From assembly GCA_963575745.1 (NCBI GenBank), contig CAUYUJ010003541.1, positions 1-64,000 of the forward strand: DNA of 64,000 nucleotides. The letters run 5' to 3'. The stretch comes from Prorocentrum cordatum (taxonomy: Eukaryota > Sar > Dinophyceae > Prorocentrales > Prorocentraceae). Both the position numbers and the translations under genes were made by a program. Shown in pieces: positions 30,721 through 40,876 of the stretch (within the stretch, counting starts at the first letter, position 1; each line of letters begins with the position of its first letter). Under the pieces are notes generated by a model. That model searched no databases. It worked only from the letters and a program-made list of their open reading frames with translations, and was not told the DNA's origin.

Positions 30721-31590
30721 TCATTCCCCTTCTCCGCCTCCTCTCCCTCCTCCTCGGGGCTCCTCCTCCGGGGGGTTGGCGATGAGTTGGGTAAGGCGCC
30801 TTTTCTTGAGCCCCCCCGGCAAGCGGCAGTACGGAGCGGCGGGTGCGGCGGGCGAATGGCCTGATCGGACTTGGGCGATGGCGGCGAAGTGCTCCTCGAA
30901 GGAGCGCGCGGGAACCAGCCCCTCACTTACCTCCTGCTCCTCGACCGTGCCCATGATCTCCATCCGCTCCCTTACTAGTCTCGTCCCTCGTTGCTCCTCT
31001 TCTTCCAATGTTCCAGCCCCCTTTGGCAGCTTGGTGCACCCTTTGGCCATACCGCTGTGGGCCAGAGAAGGCCATCCGTTCAGCGGCGGCCGCTGGCAGG
31101 TGTTCCCTGCGCCTTCGAGGGCCATCTCGCCGCCGCCTGCCGCTTCGCTGCTGGCACTCGGCCCGCAAGCTTCTCCGTCGGGGTCTTCGTCCCTGTCCTC
31201 GTCCCTCTGGCACTCGCCGCCTCGTCCTGTCTTCCTCCTCCCTCTCTCCTCCTCCGTCGGGGTGCGCGTGCCATTCGTGCCGGCTCGCTCGTCGTGGGCC
31301 TCCCCCAATCGCTCCCCCCCCCGCGGGCCCACTGCGCTCCTGCCCCCCCGCCCGGGCCCCTCTCGACAGGCACTGCCCTCAGGATGCCTCACCGAACGCG
31401 TGCCGCTGCTCGCAGAGTGCCCACTCGCGGACGCCCGAAGAAGCACATGTCTGCTTCGCTGTAGTCGTATCGTAGATCCTCCGCGGTGGATCCGGGCCAG
31501 CTGCGCGCACAAACGTTGCGAGTCTTGTGGAACGCGCTCGTCTAACGTCGCGCCCCCATCCATGGGGCCACCCAGCGTCAATCGGAGCAC
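30721..31590 (-). CDS. Candidate exon(s), unknown protein
   Basis: The - strand frame of 289 codons has more varied composition than the surrounding repeats. Near 30830-31020 it reads with alternating charged and hydrophobic residues (EEEEQRGTRLVRERMEIMG and SFEEHFAAIAQVRSG). The N-terminal part is Gly/Arg/Ser-rich and overlaps repeat A at 31396-31546, so the true exon is likely shorter, about 30770-31080. I recognise no family. A + strand frame of similar length is Pro/Ser-rich and less likely. Confidence 0.25.
   Translation of the reverse strand: MLRLTLGGPMDGGATLDERVPQDSQRLCAQLARIHRGGSTIRLQRSRHVLLRASASGHSASSGTRSVRHPEGSACREGPGRGGRSAVGPRGGERLGEAHDERAGTNGTRTPTEEERGRRKTGRGGECQRDEDRDEDPDGEACGPSASSEAAGGGEMALEGAGNTCQRPPLNGWPSLAHSGMAKGCTKLPKGAGTLEEEEQRGTRLVRERMEIMGTVEEQEVSEGLVPARSFEEHFAAIAQVRSGHSPAAPAAPYCRLPGGLKKRRLTQLIANPPEEEPRGGGRGGGEGE
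31396..31546 (+). mobile_element. Diverged MITE-like repeat A, copy 1
   Basis: Related to 62197-62331. It shares the inner block GATCCTCCGCGG-GGATC-GGGCCA and the right end GTGGAACGCGCT. The left end reads GCGTGCCGCTGCTCGCAGAG, imperfectly complementary to the right end. It is older than the other copy, judged by the mismatched ends. Confidence 0.45.
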
Positions 31591-31717
31591 GGCCTGGCAC
31601 CCGTGCCCCGCCCGCCCGAGGACGACGAGGGGAGCGCCCCCCCACCCCCCCCTGACATCCGACGCTGCGAACGAACTGAAACATCGCCCACAATCACGGC
31701 CAGAACCCGAAACGTAA

Positions 31718-31880
31718 GTCGGGCATGCCCCTGTCGACAGGAGGAGTGCTCAAACATAGCTGTTGCTTTTTGCATATAGGAAACTAAGAAGTCAGGGGAC
31801 GATGTCTCGACCAGCTTTGACGCTTCTACTAGGGTTGTCACTCTTCTTCCAAAATCCGCCTGTAGGACCACATGCCCGAC
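31718..31880 (+). mobile_element. MITE-like repeat B, copy 1
   Basis: Begins GTCGGGCATG and ends CATGCCCGAC, a perfect 10-bp terminal inverted repeat with a looser extension (CCTGTCGACAGGAG against CCTGTAGGACC). Length 163 bp, with no frame. A second copy with diverged ends is at 62539-62686, and the right end of a third is at 35590-35619. Length, short inverted ends and lack of coding are typical of MITEs, but I cannot see a target duplication. Confidence 0.55.
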
Positions 31881-31886
31881 CTAACC

Positions 31887-32014
31887 CTAGACCCCATCTT
31901 TCTGCGTCATTGTTCGAGCCGGATCAAGCTGTGCGGGTCCCAGGGCTCGAAACGTGGCGAGAGCGCCCGTTGTGAAACTATTGCAGCGCCAGGATCTGAG
32001 GGTCTCCCTCCCGA
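31887..32014 (+). repeat. Dispersed repeat C, copy 1
   Basis: The block CCCCATCTTTCTGCGTCATT, then TTCGAGCCGGATC, then GCGGGTCCC, then GAGAGCGCCCG, then GCAGCGCCAGGATCTGAG is repeated at 37840-37963 on the - strand and at 58549-58685 on the + strand. It directly follows repeat B here. No function is known to me. Confidence 0.7.
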
Positions 32015-32650
32015 GGTTCGAGTACGGGATCGACTGCAGGATTGATTTACCCCGGAGTGGATTTTCCCCATCGAATGTACGACGACTGCGTAGAACGCTC
32101 GTAAAGTCTATGGATAATTCGGAGATTTTTTATTCAGATCCGACAAGACAACAAATTTCGGGGGGATATCACTCCGTAGACGGGCTAACGGCGATGTCTG
32201 TCACGGCGATGTGGGATTCGGTAGTGTAGGAGCGCGTGGCGTGCGCTGTCCTACAACTCTGTCGTGCTCGCTCGACCCATTCGCAGATTGGAAAGGTAGG
32301 AATGTGTGATTCGTGATGTCCTACAGTTATGTTCCCAACATCACCGTTGAGCAACACCGTCGTTAGCCCGGCCTTGGCCAGTCACCCCGTATAGTATCGA
32401 TGGGCAAACTTCCCAAGGGTACCATTGTCACCCCTTGTAGTCTCCCAACGTTCCCAAACACTACCCCTTGTCAGGATGACCAACCTTCCCGAGTCACCCC
32501 TTCCAGTCGACCCTTTACAGTCAACCCGCATAGGAAGGATGGGTGAACTTCACAAAGGGTACCTTGCATCCTGGCCCCTTGGGCCCATCCTTGGCGACTT
32601 TCGCTGGCCCACCTCGCCCGAAGAACGGTAACATTCCCCTCCAAGGCCCT
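32015..32650. other. Non-repetitive sequence with short CCC-TT-ACC repeats
   Basis: 32015-32360 is among the least repetitive DNA in the window, with no convincing frame. 32390-32570 carries loosely repeated strings such as AAGGGTACC, GTCACCCCTT and CCTTCCC. No gene is supported. Confidence 0.4.
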
Positions 32651-32654
32651 TGCA

Positions 32655-33200
32655 TCCTTGAGGAGGGGGGAAAATAGGAGAAGGAGGAGAAGAAGGAGGA
32701 GGAGGAGGGGGAGGAGGAGGAGGAGAAGGAGAAAAGGGAGGAGGAGGATGAGGATAGGGAGGAGAAGGAGGAGGAGGAGGAGGAGGAGTGGAAGGAGGAG
32801 GACGAGAAGGAGGACCAGGATGAGAAGGAATAATAATAATAATGAGAAGAAGACGAATCATAATAATAATAAGAAGAAGAAGATGATTACTCAGAAGAAC
32901 AACACTAATAATACTACTAATAATAATAAGAAGAAGAAACAAAAAAAAGAGGAGGAGGAAGGAGGAAGGAGGAAGGAGGAAGGAGGAAGGAGGAAGGAGA
33001 AAGGAGGAGAAAGGAGGAGGGAGGAGGAGGAGGAGGAGGAGGAGGAGGAGGAGGAGGAGGAGGAGGAGGAGGAGAGGAGGAGGAGGAGGAGGAGGAGGAG
33101 GGGAGGGGGAGGAGAGGGAGGAGGAGGAGGAGGAGGAGGAGGAGGAGGAGGAGGAGGAGGAGGAGGAGGAGGAGGAGGAGCAGGAGGAGGAGCAGGAGCA
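32655..33200. repeat. GGA and AAT arrays
   Basis: GGA repeats at 32655-32830, AAT/AAG repeats at 32828-32935, GGA repeats at 32950-33195 including an (AGGAAGG) patch. Purine-only on the + strand for most of its length. Confidence 0.85.
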
Positions 33201-34200
33201 TGAGGGCCACTGGTTTTCGAGAGGTGGCCGAGGCCGGCAGCCTGCCCCTGGAGTGCTCGGAGGTCGAGGCCGCGCCGCTCGAGGCGGACGCCCGGGCGCC
33301 CGCGGGCGAGGCGCCGCCGCGGCGCCGCCCGCCCCCCTCGAGTCCCCCCCAAAGAAAATCACGACGGGCGGTGTTTCGCTACTCTGGACTCCTCCTCCTC
33401 CTCCCTCCTCCTCCTCCTCCTCCTCCTCTCCTCCTCCTCCTCCTCCTCCTCCTCCTCCTCCTCCCTCTCCTCCAGATGGTCCCGGCTGGCCTTCACAGGC
33501 CCCTGCGCCCCCAGCGGTCTCAACACCCCCAGCCGCCCCCGACTGCCCGGGCGTGTTGACAAGGCGAGGAAAGCCCAGACCCACGAGGACGACGACGACG
33601 ACGACGAGGACGACGACGTCGACGACGACGACGACGGCGAGGACGACAGCGGCGAGGACGACGACGACGACGAGGACGAGCAACGACGACGAGGACCCGA
33701 CGACGAAGACGGCGACGGCGACGACGACAACGATGACCAGGACCCCTCGAGCCCCAACAAAGATCACGACGGGCGGTGATTTCTGCCACTCTCGGCCTCC
33801 TCCTCCCCCTCCTCGTCCTCCTCCTCGTCCTCCTCCTCCTGCAGATAGTCCGGGCTGGCCTTCACAGGCCCCCCCGCCCTTGGCGGTCGCAACACCCCCA
33901 GCCGCCCCCGACTATTCGGGCGCCCTGTTGAGGTCGGCCGGGGCTACTCGGTGTGGCCTGCTGGGACGACACCAGGTTTGTCGCCTATTCTCGGCCTCTG
34001 GGGGCCCCTCCCAGGCCTCGGGGCCGTGGAGAAAACCACTCGGGACGAAAGACGGGTCCCTGGGGAAGGGGTCCAGACCTCTGGAGGTCGCTATTGGAAC
34101 AGAGAAAAGATCACGACGTCGGGGGTCTGGGGGCGGCGCAGCCCCGCCGAGGGCCGTAGCGCGGCCCGGGCGCTTCACTGCTTGCCTTAAATCGGGCACG
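33201..34200 (+). repeat. Direct repeat related to MITE-like D, with TCC and ACG arrays
   Basis: Two similar blocks at about 33336-33570 and 33739-33940 share CCCTCGAG, ATCACGACGGGCGGTG, a TCC tract, GGCTGGCCTTCACAGGCCC, CAACACCCCCAGCCGCCCCC and CCGACT. An ACG array (33580-33730) separates them. 33960-34132 ends GATCACGACGTC-GGGGGTCTGG, the right end of repeat D. Frames over the region are compositional. The TCC tract before 33477 and the one before 33843 both end in AG, so a splice site is possible but the repeat explains the similarity. Confidence 0.5.
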
Positions 34201-34667
34201 TCCATTCAAAAACAGCCCCCAAATTATTCCGACGGTAGGACCCCACATGAGAATAGATTTAGTTTGTCCCTCGCCCTTGTCTTCTTCGACTGGCGGAGGC
34301 CATCCTTCCGCCCTCTGCGTCCTCCTCCTCCTCCTCCTCCTCCTCCTCATCCTCCTCCATTCATTATCTTCCTACTCGTTGCATGTCATATTCTCTTGCT
34401 CTTCCGCCTCCTCTTTCTCCTCCTCCTCCTCTTCCTCCTCGTCCTCCGCCTCCTCCTCTCCTTCCCCTTCCTCCTCGGTTGTTTCCTCCTTTTCGTCCTT
34501 GTGTTCCTCCTCCTTCACCGCCCTTCGCAGGAGCGCGCGCGTCGCTTTTTCTCGGCGCCGTCGCTGCCTCGGCCAGCACGGGCGCATTCTCTAGTGGCCG
34601 CACCGCGCAGCCGTTGAGACAACCCTGCTTGATATTCCCCCCGATTCAGGCCTCAGGAGCCCAAAGA
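34201..34667. other. TCC-rich tract and GC patch
   Basis: 34320-34520 is TCC-rich, the remainder is mixed sequence without a recognisable frame. Confidence 0.4.
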
Positions 34668-35107
34668 GTGACGACAGCTACAGGGTTCCGATAACCTGCT
34701 CATATTAGTAACATGAGCTGCGGACCCCATAGGGAGGGGGCCCTCGCATGAGACTTCCCCGCAATTCACTCACAGACGAGGCTCCCGCCCGAGACTTCCG
34801 CCATTCTTGAAGAGGCCAACAGTGACGATAGTCACAGGATTCCGATGGCCCGCTCGGGTTCGTGATATGAGCTGCGGGCACCATAGAGGGGGAGCTCCCG
34901 CCTGAGACTTCCTTGCAACCCACTCACAAACGAGGCTCCCGCCTGAGACTTCCACCATGCTCAAGCTTGAAGACGCCAAACTTGATGACAGTCACAGGGT
35001 TCCGATGACCAGATGGATTTGTATCATGATATGCGGGCCCCATAGGGAGGCCCCCCCGCTTGAAAATTCCTCGCAATTCGCTTACAGACGAAGTTCCCGC
35101 CTGAGAT
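34668..35107 (+). repeat. Tandem repeat, about 154-161 bp unit
   Basis: Nearly three copies. Units start at 34668, 34822 and 34984 with GTGACGA or GATGACA, then AGTCACAGG-TTCCGATG-CC, GATATGAGCTGCGG, CCCATAG-GGAGG and CGCCTGAGACTTCC. Within each unit 'GACGAGGCTCCCGCC' repeats. No coding potential seen. Confidence 0.8.
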
Positions 35108-35460
35108 GAGTGAGTGAGTGCATGAGTTACTGAGTGAGTGAAGGTGGTGCTGATGATAGCGATGATGATAACGATGGTGTTGGTGATGGTGCTGATGATG
35201 ATGTGGGTGATGATGCTGATCATTATGAGGGTGTGAGTGAGTGGGTGAGCTGGCGAATAGGTGGGTGAGTGAGTGGGTGCGTGCGTGGGTGAATGATGAT
35301 GATGATGACGATGATGATGTACGTGTGTGTGAATGGGTGATTGAGCGGGTGCGTGCGTGCTTGTGTGTGAGTATGCGAGTGCGTGGGTGGGTGCGTGAGT
35401 GTGTGAGTGCGCGCGGGTGTGTGTGTGTGTGCGTGTGTGTGAGTGTGGGTGTGCTCTTAT
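35108..35460. repeat. GTGA/GATGAT repeats
   Basis: Degenerate tetramer GTGA repeats (GAGTGAGTGAGTG), a GATGAT patch at 35150-35225 and again at 35292-35320, then GTGTGTG near 35420. No gene. Confidence 0.8.
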
Positions 35461-35624
35461 TCCTGCGCGGGGTGTTTCGAGAAACCAAGAACCCCACTTT
35501 GGATGTGGGGAGAAATCATATGGGGACGATGTTTCGACAATGTTTGACCACGTTTGGATATTCGTTTGACTGTTTAACATGTCTCCTCCAAAATATGCCT
35601 GCAGGAGGACATGCCCGACTAACG
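35461..35624 (+). repeat. Partial copy of repeat B
   Basis: The right part resembles 31718-31880: GGACGATGTTTCGAC, TTTGAC, CTCCAAAATATGCCTGCAGG and the end CATGCCCGAC at 35610-35619. The left inverted end is missing or degraded. Confidence 0.5.
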
Positions 35625-36735
35625 CTTGCCTCCCCCACCCCTCCGCCCTCCTCGTCCTCGTCCTCTCTTTTGTCCTCCATCTTCCACCTCGTCCCTCCTC
35701 CTCGTCCTCCCTCCTCCCCCCTCCTCCCGTCTCCTCCCGCCTCCCCTGTCTCCTCTCCCTTTTCCCGCCCCCCTTCGAAGAAGGACGAACCGCCATAAAC
35801 AGAAACTTTCTGGCGTTCCGCGCTGATTTCTTGGATCCGCGCCGGGCGCCCGCTCGTGGCGCCCCCAGCGCCGCCCCTGTCGCGCGCCGCGCGCCACGGA
35901 GGGGGGTGACCAGCGCAGATCCAAAGTGTATGTTTGCTGCGGGTGTTTTTGTTCCTGCTCCTGTTTATGTTTATGTTTATGTTTGTAGCGTCCCTTTGGC
36001 CGTCCTTACATCTCGTCCCTCCTCCACGTCCCTCTCCCTCCCCCCTCCTCCCCCCCTCCTCCCGTCTTCTCCCGTCTCCTCCCGCCTCCCTTGTCTCCTC
36101 TCCCTCCGCGCTTCTCCTCCTCTGTCTCCTCTCTCGCCCCCCATTCCGAGGAGTGCGGAAGCGGACTCTTGCTCGGTCGTGGTGGGGTCGCGCACGATGC
36201 CCCCCCCTGTGCTTCTGCTTCTGGTGACTGCAAGGCGGCCGCGCATGAAGCCACTGCTGCCCTCCTTTGGAGGATCAGTCCAGCCCTCCTCCCTCCTCCC
36301 TCCCTCCTCCCGCTTCCCCTCCGTACTCCTCGCCCTTCCCCGACGTTCGGGTGGCTGCAGGTTTTCTCGGGCAGGCTCATGGGTCGACAATTGTGAAACG
36401 GTCCTCCTACCACCCTCCTCCCTCCTTCTCCTTCTACAGTTACACCATATGCATACTACTCTCCTCTCTCCCTTGATGACGTCCGGGAAATGTCCTGCCC
36501 CCCTTCCACGTATTGTTTTTACACCGGATTCCCGGGAGGGAGGGGTAGGACGTCAGATATGACGCGATCGCACGTAGCTTGCCTTTCGCCCTCCGCCTCC
36601 GCCTCTTTGTGCCCCCTCCCCCATGCCGTGGAGGTTTCCCAGGAGGCCTCCAGAGAGGCCCCTGCCCGCGGGGTGCTTCGGAGCCCCCTGGGGCCGACTG
36701 CAGCCGACCACACGGGAGGCTCAAGGAAGGGCTGG
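35625..36735. other. C/T-rich sequence, dispersed repeat G copy 2
   Basis: Mostly C/T-rich with GC patches. 36534-36580 is the second copy of repeat G, and 36380-36530 resembles 26895-27060. Two frames of 100-330 codons exist but follow the pyrimidine composition. A phrase TTTATGTTTATGTTTATG at 35963-35980 is a small hexamer repeat. Confidence 0.4.
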
Positions 36736-37230
36736 CTCGGAGGAGGAAGAAGAGGAGGAGGCGGAGGCGGAGGAGGAAGAGAACGACTACGCAGAAGAGG
36801 AGGAGGAAGAGGAGAGGAGGAGAGGAGGAGGAGGGAGGAGGAGAAGAAGTCGGAGGAGGAAGAAGAGGAGAACGAGGATGAGCGAGGGGGAAGAGGGAGG
36901 AGGAGGAGGAGGAGGAGGAGGAGGAGGAGGAGGAGGAGGAGGAGGAGGAGGAGGAGGAAGAAGAAGAATGAATAAGAATAAGAATAATAATAATAAAAGA
37001 GGAATAAGGAGGGAGGAGAGGAGGAGGAGGAGGGGGAGGGGGAGGAGAGGAGGAGGAGGAGAGGAGGAGGAGGAGGAGGAGGAGGAGGAGGAGGAGGAGG
37101 AGGAGGAGGAGGAGGAGGAGGAGGAGGGGGAGGGGGAGGGGGAGGGAGGAGGAGAAGGGAGGAGGAGAAGGGAGGAGGCGGAGGAGGAGGAGAAGGAGGA
37201 GGAGGAGGAGGCGGAGGAGGAAGAGGAGAT
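36736..37230. repeat. GGA array with AAT patch
   Basis: GGA repeats with a short AATAAGAATAAG patch at 36965-37000. The arrangement GGA - AAT - GGA matches 32655-33195, again suggesting duplication of a compound array. Confidence 0.85.
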
Positions 37231-37839
37231 ACAGGCTGGGTCGAGAGGACGATGCGATGCAAGCGGTGTGCGCCAGCGCGCCGTCCTCCCAGGACCCGCC
37301 GCGGGTGGACATGCGCACTGCGGTCGCCCGAACTCAGGAGCTTACTGAGGCCCGCCAGCAACAGCAGCAGCAGAGCGGCCGCCGCGCCGCCACGCGCGCC
37401 CGCCGCGGCCGCAGCCGCGGCCGGGGCGGGTGAGCAGCCGAATGCGACGAAGCCCAGAACGCCGACCGCCCCGATGACAGCGCGCAGCCGCACGCGCACG
37501 CCGACGCAGGCCGCAGCCGCCCAGAGGCAGGCCGCGGACGCAGCCGCACGCGGACACGCCGCTCACGCCGCCGAGCTCAGAGCCCCAAGCCAGCCGGAAG
37601 CCCGTCGCCGAACGCCACGCCAGTGATCCATCGCAGGCCGTCGCCGACACCCCCCACCGAGCTTGCCGAAGACGGCCTGCCCGATCACCTCGGCCGCTCC
37701 GAGGAGCCGCCCATTCAGGAGGCGCCGGCCCTGGTCCCGCCAGCTGCTGCGCGCGATTGCCCCATCGCTCGTGCCTGAGAGAGCAGCGCGTCCGGGACGC
37801 GGCGGCGGGCCGCCCCAGACGATCGGTTGGAGGTGCTCT
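37231..37839. other. GC-rich island, no recognised gene
   Basis: A GC-rich island with Ala/Arg/Pro-rich frames on both strands. The - strand frame at 37499 starts MRVRLRAVIGAVGVLGFVAF, which looks like a signal peptide, but it runs into the GGA/TCC array. Without a spliced continuation I cannot call a gene. Confidence 0.25.
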
Positions 37840-37963
37840 CCCTGAGATCCTGGCGTTGCAATTTTTTCGTCACGGGCGCTTTCGCTCAATGCCGGGCCTC
37901 GGGACCCTCACATGTCGATCCAGCTCGAACAATGACGCGGAAAGATGGGGTCCGTCTTGGGCT
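37840..37963 (-). repeat. Dispersed repeat C, copy 2 (inverted)
   Basis: On the - strand this stretch matches 31887-32014, including CCCCATCTTTC, GCGTCATTGTTCGAGC and CGCCAGGATCTCAGGG. Orientation is opposite to the other two copies. Confidence 0.7.
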
Positions 37964-38039
37964 CCGGGCGTGATGTTTTGAGATGTTGTTTTTATTGCGC
38001 GGGCCTCACGGCCTGTGCCGCCGACCCTGGAGGCATCGG

Positions 38040-38074
38040 CTCTCGACGGCAAAGGGGGGGAGAGGGGGGGGGAG

Positions 38075-38106
<32 letters not shown>

Positions 38107-38260
38107 GAAGGAAGAGGAGAAGGGGGGAGGAGGAGCAAGAGGAGGAGGAAGAGGAGGAGGAGGAGAGAATGGAAAAGTGGAGAGAGAAGGGGGAGGAGGA
38201 GGAAGAGATGGAGCAGGCGTGGACGACGAAAACGATGGAGGAGGAGCAGGGAAAGATGTC
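38040..38260. repeat. GGA array
   Basis: Purine-rich GGA/GGGGGA repeats. No gene. Confidence 0.8.
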
Positions 38261-38470
38261 TGAGAGGGGTTTGAGACGGCATCAGATGGGTCGCAGGGCG
38301 TTCCTACACGGCTCAATAGTTAGGGTCTCGAAAGCAGGGGAAGTGAACGAGGGTTGCGACAAGCCGGGGGGGATGCAACAAGCATTGAATATGGAGCGTT
38401 CAACAGGGCAGATGAGTTGCACAAAAATCACACGCTTCCCAGGACCTGGATTGGTCATGGGTCGGCGGAT

Positions 38471-38960
38471 GTGGAGAAGAAGGCTGTAGGGAAGGGACAG
38501 AAGCGGCGCCGGGAGGGCGGCGTATCTGACCCAGGACCCCCCCCGGGACCCCCCCCCTGGCGGGGAAGGGAAGAAAGGGAAGGGGCTTCCCTTTGACTCA
38601 GAGGCGACGTTGTTCCGTTTCGGTTTGTACCGACACGCTTCAGGAAAAGGTTGTATAGGACAGGAGAGAAAGCGACGGGCGCAGTGGAGAAGAAGGCTGT
38701 AGGGAAGGGACAGAAGCGACGCCGGGAGGGCGGCGTATCTGACCCAGGACCCCCCCCCCGGGACCCCCCCCCCCTGGCGGGGAAGGAAAGAAAGGGAAGG
38801 GGCTTCCCTCTGACTCAGAGGCGACGTTGTTCCGTTTCGGTTTGTACCGACATGCTTCAGGAAAAGGTTGTATAGGACAGGAGAGAAAGCGACGGACGCA
38901 GTGGAGGAGAAGGCGGCTGTAGGGAAGGAACAGAAGCGACGACGCTGCAGGGAAACGGGA
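38471..38960 (+). repeat. Tandem repeat, about 213-217 bp unit
   Basis: Units start with GTGGAGAAGAAGGC at 38471, 38684 and (diverged) 38901. Each full unit carries GGCGGCGTATCTGACCCAGG, C-runs, GAAAGGGAAGGGGCTTCCCT, GACTCAGAGGCGACGTTGTT and GTTGTATAGGACAGGAGAG. Two full units and a partial third. Differences between units 1 and 2 are few, so the duplication is young. Confidence 0.85.
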
Positions 38961-39411
38961 AAAAGGAACGACGAGGAAGATGGGGCAAACAACAAAGCCT
39001 CTTCCACACGCCGACAGGGTCGGCGGATTTGCAACGTCGGATCTCAAGGCTCGCAACTGGCCGCAACTGGCCGCAGCTTCCCCGCGCGCGCACACCCGCG
39101 CGCATGATGCCAGATCGAGGCCGCCCGGCTGGCGAGCAGCGCCTCAGCGGCCCAGCGGCGGCGGCCCCCTCGTCCGGCGCCCCGCCGGCGCCCCCGACGA
39201 GGCCGCCCCGCCGACGGGCCGCCGGCGCGCCATCCGCCAGCGGCCCGGCACCAGAAGGGACGCTCACGGCCGAGGGAGGCTGCAACGCGAGCATCGGGAG
39301 CATCGTCGGCGGATCCTAAACCATGCCCGCCCAGGACCACGGGATGCTGACGCACCGCAAAGGGGCGAGCAAGTTCACGGCCTCGACGAGCAGTGGTACT
39401 TCTGGGACACT
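38961..39411. other. GC-rich sequence without recognised gene
   Basis: Frames on both strands are Ala/Arg/Pro-rich. No domain seen. Confidence 0.3.
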
Positions 39412-39590
39412 CAGACCCCCGACGTCATGATTTTTTCATGACGTCGACCGAGGCCTTGACCGATTCCCCCGGAGGGGTTTTTTATCCTGAATCGTTTTTT
39501 CACGGTCCCGAGGCCAGGAAAGGGCCTCCAGGCCGAACATAGCGAAGAAACGCCCATCGTGTTTTTGTCACGACTCGAGGGGGTCTGGGG
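39412..39590 (-). mobile_element. MITE-like repeat D, copy on - strand
   Basis: On the - strand it starts CCCAGACCCCCTCGAG and ends GACGTCGGGGGTCTG. The 11-base ends (CCCAGACCCCC and its complement) form an inverted repeat. Length about 180 bp. The inner part shares CTGGAGGCCC, TGGCCTCGGGACCGTGA and ATCATGACGTC with 62792-62988. Confidence 0.6.
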
Positions 39591-40089
39591 CAAGCGCAGC
39601 GGAGACCAGTTCTGCGGGTGGTGGTTCGGGCACCGGCTGGGAGGCGACCGTGTGTCTGCGCGCACTGCCCGGGGCGAGCCGCCACGCCGCCGCAGACAGT
39701 GGCGGCGGGTCCTTTGCAGCGGGCCCGTCGGCCCAGCACTCGTCGCTGCCACCCCGCTGTGTGGACCCCAGCTGGCCACTCGGCGCGCCTTGCCGCCAGC
39801 GGGCCCTGCAGAGACCGCGCCCGTGGGCCAGGGCGCGACGGCGGCACCCGGCACCCCTTTGGCGCCAGGCGGCGGGGTCCCGCAGCGCGGGCGGACACGC
39901 AGCCCAGTCCGCCGCTCGCACCGGCAGGCTCCCGGCATCTCGATCCCGTCCCGACAGCCGGCGCCAGGGACCTGTCGACGGCAGACCACCCCACGAAGCG
40001 ACGGGACGCCCATCGTGCCTTCTACCCCTCCTCGACCCAGCGGCCATCCTGATCGAGCAGTCCAGCCCGAAGTGGGAGACAGTGGCCGC
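39591..40089. other. GC-rich sequence, possible degraded coding
   Basis: Three overlapping frames on each strand with similar length; none has a recognised domain. The frame at 39650-40216 leads into the piece at 40090. Confidence 0.3.
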
Positions 40090-40363
40090 GATGCCCGTCA
40101 TAGTGCTCGCCTTCGCGCCGGACGGGGGCCTGGACCGGGATGCCCAGCTGTGGGACTTCTACCGCGCCCTGGCGTACTCGGGGTTCTACGTCCACGAAGT
40201 GTACGCCGGGACCTAGTGGGAGGCGCGCGCCAGTGCGTGGGGCGGGAATGGCAGCATTCACGTGCCCGCTGTCGAGACGAGCTACGGGGTCATTATCAAC
40301 TGATTCCAGTCCAGCGACGGCGATGACGACATCTACAACGACGATGGCGTCGTCTACGCATAG
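40090..40363 (+). pseudogene. Broken ORF, unknown protein
   Basis: From an ATG at 40090 one frame reads MPVIVLAFAPDGGLDRDAQL, then FYRALAYSGFYVHEVYAGT, a TAG at 40216, then WEARASAWGGNGSIHVPAVE, a TGA at about 40303, and a last block rich in Asp, ending at a TAG near 40363. The composition is that of a real protein on both sides of the stops, so I read this as a pseudogene piece. No family is recognised. Confidence 0.35.
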
Positions 40364-40670
40364 GGGTGACCCATCGCCAGAGTAGCCTGTGGTGCGCGGC
40401 TTTTTAGTTGGCGTGGGGATGCCCAAACTCAAGCAAGCACATCGGCCGCTGCTGTCGCATCGCACGCAACGATCGGAAAGTCGCACCCAAGTTCACTCCT
40501 TGGCCAGGGCCACTCGTGCGAGTAGCCGATTCCAGAGACCTCCGCACAAACCTCAGTCGGACTTGTTGTTATGCCTTTGCATCGTCTCGCTCGCTTCGGT
40601 CTCCGAAGGCCGTTTCCGAGACCCAGCGCCACCAACAGTTTGCCCTCCTGCCAACTCCTCCCTTCCCCTC
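40364..40670. other. Unassigned sequence
   Basis: No domain or clear frame. Confidence 0.3.
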
Positions 40671-40838
40671 ATTATGTTTGCCCCTCCTGCTCCTCCTCCT
40701 CCTCCTCCTCCTCCTCATCGCCCCCTCCTACTCCTCCTCCTCCTCTTCTTCCTCTCCTACTCCTCCTCCTCTCCTCCTCCTCATCATCAGCATCATCATC
40801 ATCATATCATCAATCATCATCAGCATCAGCATCATCAG

Positions 40839-40876
<38 letters not shown>

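Noticed and set aside
37231-37499. Secreted protein on the - strand with a signal peptide
   Set aside because: The hydrophobic start is in a GC-rich Ala/Arg/Leu-biased frame that runs straight into a TCC array; no mature domain is seen.
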